A DNA stretch of 64,000 nucleotides from Rudanella lutea DSM 19387 (GCF_000383955.1 NZ_KB913013.1:5813844-5877843), one strand, 5' to 3'; numbered from the stretch's first letter, positions 24,741 to 33,141 are shown. Program-made: numbers and translations. Notes: a model not told the origin generated them from the letters alone.

Positions 24741-25397
24741 ATGTTCCTCGTTATCTCTACCAGCACCTTCATCGTGTTGGCGACAGTAGCTCTACTCATC
24801 TGGGCGGGGTTGGTTCTTTGGTTCACGGGTCGGGGTAAGACCAAAAAAGCAACCCGCCCAACGCCCACCCTTATGTCCTTCTTTCAGGCTACAGCCGGTA
24901 AGACTCCCGTCGATGTGGCTGTGCCGATGGCTTCATACCACCGTAGCGAGCTGATTGTGTTTAATCGGGGTGGTAAACCAACACCCAACGTACCTATTGA
25001 GCAACCACCCACGGCAGTGCCCGAAACCCCAACCGATCAGGAGCCGGAATTAGACGACCCCACCTTTGCCCCGGCCCCTCCCCCATCTCAACCTGATGAT
25101 CAATCAGAACAGGCACCCGCCACCGATGCGCAAGAAGGTAGCCCTTCCACTGGCTTTCGACTTTCCCTTGACCGGCAGCTTTTGAATCGCCTACTCAGCG
25201 ATGATTCACTTTGCGAGGAATTCGAGCAAGCGCGGGCCACGACGCTGGAGCTACAGCGCGAAACCGGCCGTTCCTATGCCAGCTTGTTCCGGGAAGCCAT
25301 CGCCGAAAAACCCGCCGACGTGCAGGCCGTGCTGCTCAATCTGCTAACGGAAGAAGAAGTCGACGATTTTGACCGCAGCCTACCCACCTACGGATGA
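24741..25397 (+). CDS. membrane-anchored hypothetical protein of the traA operon
   Basis: 218 residues: an N-terminal transmembrane helix (about residues 5-29), a Pro/Ala/Glu-rich linker (80-130) and a helical C-terminal domain (about 138-218). It starts three bases after the previous gene. Position matches the TraD-type third gene of Bacteroidetes traABCD clusters, but no diagnostic motif is seen. A bitopic anchor tying the TraA ATPase to the membrane is a reasonable guess. Confidence 0.55.
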   Translation: MFLVISTSTFIVLATVALLIWAGLVLWFTGRGKTKKATRPTPTLMSFFQATAGKTPVDVAVPMASYHRSELIVFNRGGKPTPNVPIEQPPTAVPETPTDQEPELDDPTFAPAPPPSQPDDQSEQAPATDAQEGSPSTGFRLSLDRQLLNRLLSDDSLCEEFEQARATTLELQRETGRSYASLFREAIAEKPADVQAVLLNLLTEEEVDDFDRSLPTYG

Positions 25398-25442
25398 GGG
25401 GGCTTTTAATGCCCGTATGATTTTTTTATTGCCTTTCCATTT

Positions 25443-25584
25443 CCCCTTTGATTCGCGCGGCAGGAGGGCAGGGCCTTTGGGGTGCGACCGGCCACGGAGT
25501 GGTGAGGGAGTACCCCAAAGGTGCTGACCGACGCGCCAGGGTTGGAATGGCCCGAAGGGCGTTTCCAACCCTACCCCTTGATTT
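25443..25584 (+). repeat. structured repeat, copy A
   Basis: This is one of two tandem elements of about 145 bp with the same stems but different bases. It is bounded by CCCCTTTGATT (25443) and CCCCTTGATT (25575). Stems: CCTTTGGGGT with ACCCCAAAGG, an inner CCAC-GGA-GTGG, and AGGGTTGGAA with TTCCAACCCT capped by GCCCGAAGGGC. It lies in a 425-bp stretch without genes. It is a candidate structured RNA or a mobile palindromic element; strand unknown. Confidence 0.6.
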
Positions 25585-25586
25585 AA

Positions 25587-25620
25587 TAGTTGACTATTCA
25601 GTTATCTGAATAGTCAACTA
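25587..25620. repeat. backbone palindrome between the two structured repeats
   Basis: TAGTTGACTATTCAG (25587-25601) and its exact complement (25606-25620) are separated by four bases. It is the longest clean member of the repeat family that also overlaps promoters at 21.8, 31.05 and 32.97 kb. Confidence 0.7.
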
Positions 25621-25630
25621 CTTACTCCTA

Positions 25631-25776
25631 CCCCTTTGATTATCGCGCCATCAGGGCAGGGTCTTGCGGGGAGCAACCGACCGCGAAGCGGTGAGGGCGC
25701 GCACCGGAAGATGCTGCCCGGCGCGTTCGTCGGGAGGTGGCCCGCAGGGCGTTCTCCCGACGTACCCCTTTGATTT
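25631..25776 (+). repeat. structured repeat, copy B
   Basis: Same architecture as copy A with changed but still pairing bases: CGCGCC with GGCGCG and GGGCAG with CTGCCC at the base, ACCGC-GAA-GCGGT inside, and CGTCGGGAG with CTCCCGACG capped by GCCCGCAGGGC. CCCCTTTGATT stands at both ends. The shared strings ATGCTG/GTGCTG and GGTGAGGG show common descent. Confidence 0.6.
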
Positions 25777-25780
25777 CTTT

Positions 25781-25818
25781 CTCACCGCGCCGACTCCCGG
25801 AGAAATCGGCGCGGTGAG
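25781..25818. terminator. 13-bp perfect hairpin at the end of the DarB-like gene
   Basis: CTCACCGCGCCGA (25781-25793) pairs exactly with 25806-25818, four bases after the end of the minus-strand gene. It probably ends transcription, although it lacks a clear T tract. Confidence 0.6.
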
Positions 25819-25822
25819 TGAA

Positions 25823-28800
25823 CTAAACAGCAACCTCGGCGGCTGGCTCTGGTTCGCCTTCGATTTCCATCCGGCGTTTGAGGTCGGCGACCTCCGTTTC
25901 TAAGCGGTGTAGGTCGGCTTCCTGTCGGAAGGGTTGCGATAGTTTACGGCTAAACTCCTGCTCGATGAGCCGGGCGCGTTCCAGTTCGCGCAAAAGTTGG
26001 GCAGGGGCTTCGTAGGCACGGGCTACGGCGGCTTTCAGCGAGGAAAACAGCCCGTTCGATGAACCGACTACACCCGAAAGGCTTTGCCCCCACTCGTACC
26101 GTACAACGGCCTGACCGGGTAAAAACTCGCTGGGCGGCATTCCGCCTATTAGTTCCTGCGACCGCTCCCCGGTCAGGGTTAATGCAAGCCCGTTAACGAT
26201 TAATGTTCTGGGTTCATTAACCCGGCGTTTTGCCAGTCCTTTAACCTGCTCTATCAGGTGCTGTACGGCTTCGCCCCACTTTTCGCCGTAGGTCGTGCCG
26301 TTCACGGTTACGCTCATCACGGCGTATGGTGTGTTAAAGTGCTGCTGTAAGTGGGCGGCTTCCTCTTCCAATCCGGCCAACATTGGGCGGTGTTTCTGGA
26401 TGAACCGTTGGGCGTTTTCTACCTGCCATTGGGCATCCATTAACCCGCGCTGCCAGTTTTTACGGGCTTGCTGCACTCGCGATAATTCAAGCTGGCGGGT
26501 CGTGTACAATAGAGCGTATTGGGAGCCGGATAACGTAGCCATCATCTGGTCGAACGACATGGCGGCAAAATCATCGTCTGCGCTGATGTCGGCCATTTGG
26601 TCGTCGGCAATGTGGCCCTTTAAAACCTGATTGATAAACTTTTGCTTAATCGCCAACCGTCCGTAGGCGGTCGCGTCGAGTGTTTTTTCTACGCCGTAGG
26701 TCAGCACTTCAACCGGGATGCCCCAAACTGCGTGTAAGTTGCCCTGCCGGATAAGCCGCCCATTACGCTGCTCAAAATCTGTTGGTCGGTTGGGGGCGTC
26801 CATGTGGTGAACCGCTACTAAGCGTTCCTGTACGTTTACACCCACGCCCGCCCGCTCCGACGTGCCGAGCAATACCCGAACCTCTCCCGTTCTGACTTTG
26901 GCAAACAGGGGTTCGCGCTTATCAGCTTCGGCGGGTACGATGGCGATTTCATCAGCCGGTACGCCTTCCGTGATGAGTTTGGCCCGTATGTCCTCAAACA
27001 GGTTGAAACGCGGGCCTTTACGCTCTGTTCCCTCCTCGTCTAACCAACCGCGTAGGGAGGGACTTTGGTAAGTATCGGCAAAGACCAATTGCGTACCGCG
27101 ATACGTGGCCGACTGGTAGTAAAGACGCAAGATTTCTGTTACCACCCGGTTACACTTAGACCCGTCCTCGTCCGGGTTAGCCGCGTCGAGTAGTCGTAAA
27201 TCAATGGTAGCTTTGCGGGCCTGCCCAAAGCAGACTAAGGGTACGTGCGAGTTGTCGCGCTTTTCGGCTCCGGTCAGGTTTTCAAACCAGCGCAGGGTTG
27301 CTTTAATGCTGTTCAGTTCGTCGGTTACGCCCTGGGTCTGCGGTAAGATAATCCGCGTGTGTTGCCCGTTTTTAAGCGTCGGCAACGTAGCATCCCGTTG
27401 AAACTCGATAACGTCTTCATTCAGCACCACGTCAACATGAGCGCGGTAGAGTTCCGAAAGCTGCTGCACGTTTACGAACTTGGCGAACCGCTCCACCGCT
27501 TTAAAGTTGCCCGTTGCGGTCAGTTCAAACGACTGAATTACGCTGCCGAACGCTCCGGCGAACTGGTCAAACGTGGACAGCATAGCGCGGTTTAGCCGGT
27601 CGGGGGCAATAAAGCGTAAAGTCGTCCATGCTTCGGCCATTGTGTTACTGATGGGCGTACCGGTTGCCAGGACTACCCGGCCCCGCCGTGCCTGCACCGT
27701 GCGGCACTTGAACAACGCACTTAGCGCGTCCTCACTACCCGCCGAATCAATGCCTTTAACATTCTGCCGGGCGGTGAAAAAGCCTAACCGTTTGTAGCGG
27801 TGGGCCTCGTCCAAAAACAGAGCATCAATACCCAACTGGTCAAACGTCAGCATTTCGTCTTTTTTGCGGCCGGCCTGCCGGATTCGCCGGTTTACCAATC
27901 GTAACTTTAATTCGTTCAGCCGCTTTACCGACATGGGTTTCTGGCGGCCCTGCCGCTCGGCTACGGCAAGGGTGTAGGCTATGCGCTCTATTTCTTCCTG
28001 AATAAATTCTTCCTCGCTGGCGGGGTCGTCGGGAATAAGTTTTAGGAAACTCTGCGGTATCAGCACCCCGTCAAAGTTGTTGGTCGCGATACGTTGCAAA
28101 AACCGTTTGCGGTTGCTGGCTTCAAGGTCGGCGGGCTGCGGTACGTAAATCAGGGCTGCGGGGTACAACCTGCGCCATGCGCTGGCAAAGTCGTTGAGTG
28201 TCGAGTTTTGTACTACAATCATCGGTTTGTGGGCCAATCCTAACCGCTTCAACTCCATTGCCGCCGTTATCATGGTAAAGGTTTTACCACTGCCCACGGC
28301 GTGGGCTAACAAAGTGTCCTGCTCTTTGATGCGCTCCACGCCCCGGAACTGGTGTAAGCGTAATTGAACGTCAGGCGATGCGCCGGGGTATTGCCGTAGG
28401 GCTGGTTCCCGGTAGGTTTTGTGTACGTAGCTGTTGTACAATTCATTGTAAACCGGCTCGATGGCTGCGCTGTGGTGGTCGCGCACAAAGTCAATGAACA
28501 GGTCGTTTAAGGCTTCCTGCGCCTGTACCGCCTGGCTGGTGGCTTCTACGTCTTTTACGGATTTCTCTTTACCCTCCGCGTCGATAATGGTTTTGGTCAC
28601 TACCACCGTGCGCTGTTGCAAAGCGGCTTCGATGAGTTGGATAGCCGTTCGGCGCGACGTACCCAAGGAGCGATTTTGAACCGATGAAACGTTACCCATC
28701 CCGTCAATTTCGTACTGGCCTACCCGGTGGTTATAGCGTACCGTTACGCAATTGGTTTGCAGAGTCTGACTGATAAACTGCTCGATGATGTTGGTAGGAA

Positions 28801-31036
28801 TCCAGACCGAACCCAACCGGAACGAGATAAGCGGGGCGGGAATGGTGGCCGGAACAACAGCCGCTAACGCCCGTTCATTCACCGCGTACTGTGCATCTGC
28901 TTTAACGGCCTCGGCTGCTGCGGCCAATTTCTTTCTAACGTTGCCCGATAGGTACGTATCCCTGTCCTCTAACCGGCCCGACGTTGGGTTTTGATAGGCC
29001 AATTCAGCGGCCAACAACGTCTGTTTTACCTCCGGGGCGGGTTGGCTCATCCATGCGCCTATCTGCTCGGCATTCACACAACCGTACAAGCCAATAGACA
29101 ACCGTAGCGCGTCGGCCAACGATTCTACCCGCTCCGGGGTGTGCGCTGCCGGGTACACCCGTTGCCGAAAAATATCGGCTTTGTCGATGGTGTACGAGGT
29201 GGCTGTTTTCGGGTTGGACTGTGTTCCGGTGTTCCGGTCTGGTGCGGTGCGGCTCACCACTTCTAACGCCTGAACACTGGCAAACTGCGGGTCGTAATCT
29301 TCCAGAAACGACAAAGCCCGGTTTCGGTTGAGCGTACCGAAATAGCGTGTAAATAAGGCGTAAGACTGGTTCAACTCCACCCGTAGGGCGTCGGTCTCCA
29401 CCTCTCCCCTACCCTCTTGCTCCGCCTTCCGAAGCTGGTTAAATGCCCGCTTCACCCGCTCGTATTGAGCAATGACGAGCGTTTGGCTGTATCGCTTGCC
29501 CCGAACCGTTACCGATTCGGTAAACCGTTGATCGGTAGTCTGTTTGGTTTCGGCTGTCTTATGGGCCTGCGCTGCGGGTTGGTTGTCCAAAATACCTTTT
29601 GGCAATTGGTTAAGGGCTTCGGCCAAGCGTTGCGGCAACGTGGCGGGGTCTGCGAGGTGTAGCGTGGGCTGGTCGGCCCGGTACAGTCCACCCTTATTCA
29701 CCTCGTCGGCAAAGCGCATTTCGCCCAATAGCATAGCGGGGTAGGCGTGGTAATACTCATTTACCGCCAACGTCCTGACCGTATCTTGGTCGGTTGCATC
29801 GGCTCTGAGCGTAACGGTACGTTCAAACGGATAAGCCGCAAACGGTCGGTTGTCCGGCACTGCGGCAACGGGGGTACGATTCCGCAAAAACAAAACGTCG
29901 GTCGTTACCTGCGTTCCGGCGTTGGCTTCAAACGCATTCGACGGTAAGCGGATGGCTCCCAACAGTTCGGCGTTGGCTTCGACCGTCAGGAACTGGCGGA
30001 ACTCCGGGCTTGCTGCATCGAGCGTACCCATTGAGGTAATGAGCGCGACAATACCGCCCGGCTTCACCAACTGCGCGGCCCGGCCAATGAAATAGTTATG
30101 AATGGGAAAACCCTTTAGTTCGGCGTGGTGGCGGTCGTACACCGTGTACGATCCAAACGGTACGTTGCCAATGACCAAATCAAAGCTACCCGCCTGCAAT
30201 TTGGTTTCTTCCAGACCGCAAACGTGGGTTTCGACCTCCGGGTAAAGCTGCTGCAAGATTTGCCCCGATAGCCGGTCTTTCTCGACCGCTACCCATACCG
30301 ACCGCTCCCGTAGTGCCGGGGGCATTAGACCGATAAAATACCCGATACCTGCGGCTGGTTCCAGAATGCGACCGCCTGTAAAGCCAAACCCTTCGATAGC
30401 CTGCCACATGGCCGCTACGACGTGCGGGGCCGTGTAGAAAGCATTGAGCGTCGATGCTTCGGCGGCTCGCTGTTCGGCGGGGGTTAACAACTCGGCCAAC
30501 CGCTGGCGGGTACGTCCGTACTGACCGCCCCACCGGTTTACCGATTCGTCAAGGGCTTGGGCGGGGTCGGTCTGCGCGTGTTGCCACTGCTCGTAAACGT
30601 CGTTTTTCCAGACCTGCGATAAACCACCCCAACCCGTATAAAGCGATAGTAACCGCTGTTCGTCGGGCGTGGCTTGTCTGGTGCTTCCTTGCGCTGACTC
30701 ACCGCTTATTCGTTTTAGGGTTTCGATGGCGGCAACATTGGCCCGTAGTTTGGCCGCGTTGCCAGTGGGTAGGGTGAACGTTTCCGCGCAAAGGCTAAAT
30801 ACGGATGGCTCCGCTATAGGCCGTAGCTCAATCTGTTCATCGAGGATCAACAGTGTTGCCGGGCTTGCGCTGCTCCGGCGTTCGGTGGTCTCACCGGGTT
30901 TGCGTTCTCCCCGCGTCGGAGGTATAAGACCGGGGTGTCCGAACAGGGTATATTGATTGGCAACGATGACCACGGGCCGGGCCTGAGCCGGACGAGTGCG
31001 GGGCCGCTCCGGCCTACCGGTTGTATAGCGCGTCAT
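25823..31036 (-). CDS. DarB-like methylase-helicase fusion (antirestriction-type)
   Basis: 1737 residues. An N-terminal methyltransferase-like domain has a SAM-site region (GGRILEPAAGIGYFIG) and GNVPFG (N291-V-P-F) in place of NPPY. The C-terminal half is an SF2 helicase: AVGSGKT with Lys918, LDEAH (Asp1076), ATGTPISNT and RNGRLIRQGN. The end is coiled coil. Fusions of this kind, such as phage P1 DarB, are carried by phages and conjugative elements and protect incoming DNA from type I restriction; others are annotated only as plasmid helicases. The gene begins the minus-strand leading region, and its promoter (TATCTTTA, 31068-31061) lies between the arms of a 16-bp inverted repeat, so it is likely repressed when the plasmid is established. 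Confidence 0.8.
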   Translation of the reverse strand: MTRYTTGRPERPRTRPAQARPVVIVANQYTLFGHPGLIPPTRGERKPGETTERRSSASPATLLILDEQIELRPIAEPSVFSLCAETFTLPTGNAAKLRANVAAIETLKRISGESAQGSTRQATPDEQRLLSLYTGWGGLSQVWKNDVYEQWQHAQTDPAQALDESVNRWGGQYGRTRQRLAELLTPAEQRAAEASTLNAFYTAPHVVAAMWQAIEGFGFTGGRILEPAAGIGYFIGLMPPALRERSVWVAVEKDRLSGQILQQLYPEVETHVCGLEETKLQAGSFDLVIGNVPFGSYTVYDRHHAELKGFPIHNYFIGRAAQLVKPGGIVALITSMGTLDAASPEFRQFLTVEANAELLGAIRLPSNAFEANAGTQVTTDVLFLRNRTPVAAVPDNRPFAAYPFERTVTLRADATDQDTVRTLAVNEYYHAYPAMLLGEMRFADEVNKGGLYRADQPTLHLADPATLPQRLAEALNQLPKGILDNQPAAQAHKTAETKQTTDQRFTESVTVRGKRYSQTLVIAQYERVKRAFNQLRKAEQEGRGEVETDALRVELNQSYALFTRYFGTLNRNRALSFLEDYDPQFASVQALEVVSRTAPDRNTGTQSNPKTATSYTIDKADIFRQRVYPAAHTPERVESLADALRLSIGLYGCVNAEQIGAWMSQPAPEVKQTLLAAELAYQNPTSGRLEDRDTYLSGNVRKKLAAAAEAVKADAQYAVNERALAAVVPATIPAPLISFRLGSVWIPTNIIEQFISQTLQTNCVTVRYNHRVGQYEIDGMGNVSSVQNRSLGTSRRTAIQLIEAALQQRTVVVTKTIIDAEGKEKSVKDVEATSQAVQAQEALNDLFIDFVRDHHSAAIEPVYNELYNSYVHKTYREPALRQYPGASPDVQLRLHQFRGVERIKEQDTLLAHAVGSGKTFTMITAAMELKRLGLAHKPMIVVQNSTLNDFASAWRRLYPAALIYVPQPADLEASNRKRFLQRIATNNFDGVLIPQSFLKLIPDDPASEEEFIQEEIERIAYTLAVAERQGRQKPMSVKRLNELKLRLVNRRIRQAGRKKDEMLTFDQLGIDALFLDEAHRYKRLGFFTARQNVKGIDSAGSEDALSALFKCRTVQARRGRVVLATGTPISNTMAEAWTTLRFIAPDRLNRAMLSTFDQFAGAFGSVIQSFELTATGNFKAVERFAKFVNVQQLSELYRAHVDVVLNEDVIEFQRDATLPTLKNGQHTRIILPQTQGVTDELNSIKATLRWFENLTGAEKRDNSHVPLVCFGQARKATIDLRLLDAANPDEDGSKCNRVVTEILRLYYQSATYRGTQLVFADTYQSPSLRGWLDEEGTERKGPRFNLFEDIRAKLITEGVPADEIAIVPAEADKREPLFAKVRTGEVRVLLGTSERAGVGVNVQERLVAVHHMDAPNRPTDFEQRNGRLIRQGNLHAVWGIPVEVLTYGVEKTLDATAYGRLAIKQKFINQVLKGHIADDQMADISADDDFAAMSFDQMMATLSGSQYALLYTTRQLELSRVQQARKNWQRGLMDAQWQVENAQRFIQKHRPMLAGLEEEAAHLQQHFNTPYAVMSVTVNGTTYGEKWGEAVQHLIEQVKGLAKRRVNEPRTLIVNGLALTLTGERSQELIGGMPPSEFLPGQAVVRYEWGQSLSGVVGSSNGLFSSLKAAVARAYEAPAQLLRELERARLIEQEFSRKLSQPFRQEADLHRLETEVADLKRRMEIEGEPEPAAEVAV

Positions 31037-31087
31037 AAATAGCTGAATAGTTCTACACTATAAAGATAGCCAACTATTCAGCTATTT
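31037..31087 (-). promoter_or_regulatory. promoter flanked by a 16-bp inverted repeat (operator)
   Basis: AAATAGCTGAATAGTT (31037-31052) and its exact complement (31072-31087) surround TATCTTTA (minus strand 31068-31061), a -7-type box. The left arm touches the start codon of the DarB-like gene. A repressor bridging both arms would close this promoter. Confidence 0.65.
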
Positions 31088-31122
31088 ATCTATCTAACTT
31101 TCTATCTGTCAGCCTTTTACAA

Positions 31123-31163
31123 CCCGCTTGATTTGAACAGTGCTTAGCCCCTACCCCTTGATT
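31123..31163. repeat. paired CCCNTTGATT boxes
   Basis: CCCGCTTGATT (31123-31133) and CCCCTTGATT (31154-31163) repeat in the same direction. The same paired boxes bound the structured repeats at 25.4-25.8 kb and recur at 33029-33079. The last base of the second box is three bases before the end of the next minus-strand gene. Confidence 0.4.
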
Positions 31164-31165
31164 AT

Positions 31166-31384
31166 TTACTCGATGACTACCTCCTCAGCGTACACTTTGA
31201 AAACGAGGTCGTGGTTTGTGGCCGAGATAAATCGAAACATGGGCCTGCCATCAGCATCGAGAGTTTCGACTTCATCAGACAGCCACCCTACCCTACCGGC
31301 TGGCATTAGCGGCCCCAACGACACCGTCAGTTTTGCCCGGCGGTAATTACCTTCAGGTGGTTTAGGTTCGTTCCGATTCATCAC
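31166..31384 (-). CDS. small hypothetical protein
   Basis: 72 residues, mixed charge, apparently beta-rich (RRAKLTVSLGPLMPAGRVGW and FRFISATNHDLVFKVYAEE). No signal or membrane segment is visible and no family is recognised. It lies between the DUF3799-like nuclease and the DarB-like gene on the same strand; a 21-bp near-perfect inverted repeat stands immediately upstream (31397-31444). It is probably a small leading-region protein. Confidence 0.55.
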   Translation of the reverse strand: MMNRNEPKPPEGNYRRAKLTVSLGPLMPAGRVGWLSDEVETLDADGRPMFRFISATNHDLVFKVYAEEVVIE

Positions 31385-31396
31385 GGCATTAATGAG

Positions 31397-31444
31397 AACT
31401 TGCCAGATAGTTGAGTAGATGAGTACTCATCTATCTGTCAAGTT
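31397..31444. promoter_or_regulatory. 21-bp near-perfect inverted repeat
   Basis: The arms 31397-31417 and 31424-31444 match at 19 of 21 positions around a six-base spacer, starting AACTTGCCAGATAGTTGAG. The inner part resembles the backbone palindromes. It fills almost the whole gap between the DUF3799-like gene and the small gene, so it may act as operator, terminator, or both. Confidence 0.55.
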
Positions 31445-31446
31445 AA

Positions 31447-32157
31447 TTAGCGAAATTGATAAATAGGCGGGTAGCTGTTCTGCGTTATCCGGTGGCCTAC
31501 CGGTATCGAGATGCCCGGTTTATCCTGCGGTGTCCAGGCGGAGGGGCGGAACTCAGACCGAGCCAGTAATGACAGTAAACGTTGGTAGCGTTCCCGGCCC
31601 TCCTGAATGAAAGCCCGGCCAATAGCATCGGCGGTCGGCTCGAAATAGAAGACCTGGAAAGGCTCCGCTTTCTGAACGCCCAGAAAGACAAACCGCCGAG
31701 CCTTCAAACCATCTAAATAAAAGGCCGCTTGACGGTCGTATTGGTACTGCTCACAGCACTCGATGAATTGGCGATACGTCCGGGCGCGGGTAGTCTTCAC
31801 GTCGACGATCAACCCGTGCCGCAATCGAATATCCGTCTGGCATTTACAGAGTAAGCCCGTGACCTTATCGCGAAACAAGTGGGGCTGTTCTTTCTGTCCC
31901 CATTGTAACGCCCATCGACCAAACCGGGTATCGCGAATTGCCTTTGCCATTTTGCCCAATCGCTCCCGGTCGATGGCTCCCTCGAACGGTCGGGTACTGC
32001 GCGGCTCCAATAACAACTGGTGAAAAGCTGACCCTTCGGCAAACGCCTTAACGGGTTTTCGGTTGGGTTCGCCCAACAGAAACCGCTCGTACTCGGTCAG
32101 GTCGGAATTGGAAAAAGCGGGAAACTGACGGTAATTGTCTGGTGTAAGCACTTGCAT
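31447..32157 (-). CDS. PD-(D/E)XK nuclease (DUF3799/RecE-like)
   Basis: 236 residues. Catalytic residues are in order: D109 (CQTDIRL), D119-V-K121 (GLIVDVKTT) and the helix QYDRQAAFYLDG with Q143 and Tyr147, the pattern of DUF3799 proteins related to exonuclease VIII (RecE). These enzymes resect double-stranded ends for annealing-based recombination in phages and conjugative elements. The gene next upstream (32237-32896) is an unknown protein in the usual place of a RecT-type annealing partner. The start is the ATG at 32157. Confidence 0.82.
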   Translation of the reverse strand: MQVLTPDNYRQFPAFSNSDLTEYERFLLGEPNRKPVKAFAEGSAFHQLLLEPRSTRPFEGAIDRERLGKMAKAIRDTRFGRWALQWGQKEQPHLFRDKVTGLLCKCQTDIRLRHGLIVDVKTTRARTYRQFIECCEQYQYDRQAAFYLDGLKARRFVFLGVQKAEPFQVFYFEPTADAIGRAFIQEGRERYQRLLSLLARSEFRPSAWTPQDKPGISIPVGHRITQNSYPPIYQFR

Positions 32158-32195
32158 AGAATCAGGCAGAAATAGCGAATTATTAGTTGAATAAA

Positions 32196-32229
32196 TAGGT
32201 AGTCAGTTATCTAAATAGCTGACTACCTA
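32196..32229. repeat. backbone palindrome upstream of the nuclease gene
   Basis: TAGGTAGTCAG (32196-32206) and its exact complement (32219-32229), with TTATCTAAATAG between. It belongs to the TAGYYGACTA repeat family and lies between two co-directional genes. Confidence 0.6.
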
Positions 32230-32236
32230 AATAAAT

Positions 32237-32896
32237 TTAGACGACTTCCACGGCTTCAACCTCTGCTTGGGGCAGTTCTCCTGCGTTTAACGTAACGGGT
32301 ACTACGTCTGTTGAGGGTAAAGCGAACGTCTCCGAAAAACTGAAGTAGTTCGCCGTGTGTTTCAGCGTATCGCGCCGGTAGATGGGGCAGTCTGCCGCGT
32401 ACTCCGCAAGTTGCTGCACACTTTCGGGGTCGGCAAGCTGGTAGCTGAACCGGCCAATGAACCACGACTTTGTAGGGTCGTTTTTGCTGGTTAGTTTCTC
32501 CGGGCGGATGGTCAGCACCACGTCGCAAAGGTTCAGCGGTTCGTTCCCTTCGTAGATGAGCTTTTTCATCACGCCCCGCAACTCGGTAAGCGTAGTGCCG
32601 TTGAACATGATGCTCGATACGCAATTCAGCGCGTCGATAAAGAACAGTTCGGCCCACGCTTCGCGGTTCCGGTTAAACAGCCCGTCCTCGAAAATGCGGA
32701 ACACAAACGGCTGAAACGTAAACTCCTTGATGGGCTTACCCGATTTGTCCAAAACGGGGGTGTCCCCGTCGATGTTGAACTGTCCGGTTTGTGAGTTGTA
32801 GCGGTACTGCTTCGGCTCACCCTCGATGTAGCGGAAGATGTCCGAGATTACAGTTTCACCATGTTTGTTGACGGTCTCTTGCTGATAGGATTTCAT
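32237..32896 (-). CDS. unknown protein, possible recombination partner of the nuclease
   Basis: 219 residues, soluble, no signal peptide. I do not recognise the sequence. It has aromatic-rich segments (FTFQPFVFRIFEDGLFNRNREA) and an acidic C-terminal tail (LPQAEVEAVEVV) reminiscent of the acidic tails of single-strand DNA-binding proteins. It is expressed from a clear promoter (TTG, 18 bp, TATCTTTG) overlapped by the plasmid palindromes and precedes the RecE-like nuclease. A single-strand binding or annealing role is a hypothesis from context only. Confidence 0.6.
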   Translation of the reverse strand: MKSYQQETVNKHGETVISDIFRYIEGEPKQYRYNSQTGQFNIDGDTPVLDKSGKPIKEFTFQPFVFRIFEDGLFNRNREAWAELFFIDALNCVSSIMFNGTTLTELRGVMKKLIYEGNEPLNLCDVVLTIRPEKLTSKNDPTKSWFIGRFSYQLADPESVQQLAEYAADCPIYRRDTLKHTANYFSFSETFALPSTDVVPVTLNAGELPQAEVEAVEVV

Positions 32897-32966
32897 ACCT
32901 GTATAGCGTAAAAAAGGGGTTGGTGCCTGGGCTTACACCGGCCAAGCGTTCGCGGTTTCAACATTA

Positions 32967-33008
32967 CAAAGATAGCCAACTATCTGAATAGTCAACTACT
33001 TAACTACT
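32967..33008 (-). promoter_or_regulatory. promoter with overlapping palindromic half sites
   Basis: On the minus strand TTG (32995-32993), an 18-bp spacer and TATCTTTG (32974-32967) match the Bacteroidota promoter exactly. ATAGCCAACTATCTGAATAG and the following TCAACTACTTAACTACTGA are half sites of the backbone repeat and cover the whole spacer, so binding there should block transcription. Confidence 0.7.
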
Positions 33009-33085
33009 GATACACAGCACTTTGTGAACCCGTTTGATTCGGCTGCTTTCTGCCTGAACTGTTTCAGAACCCCTTGATTATTCAA

Positions 33086-33113
33086 ATAGCCGACTATAAA
33101 AGTAGTCGGCTAT
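33086..33113. repeat. backbone palindrome (GC-richer variant)
   Basis: ATAGCCGACTA (33086-33096), a six-base spacer and the exact complement (33103-33113). It is downstream of the minus-strand membrane-protein gene and could double as a terminator. Paired CCCNTTGATT boxes at 33029 and 33070 lie next to it. Confidence 0.6.
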
Positions 33114-33141
33114 TCAGCTAATGGCTTAATTAAGGTAAACC

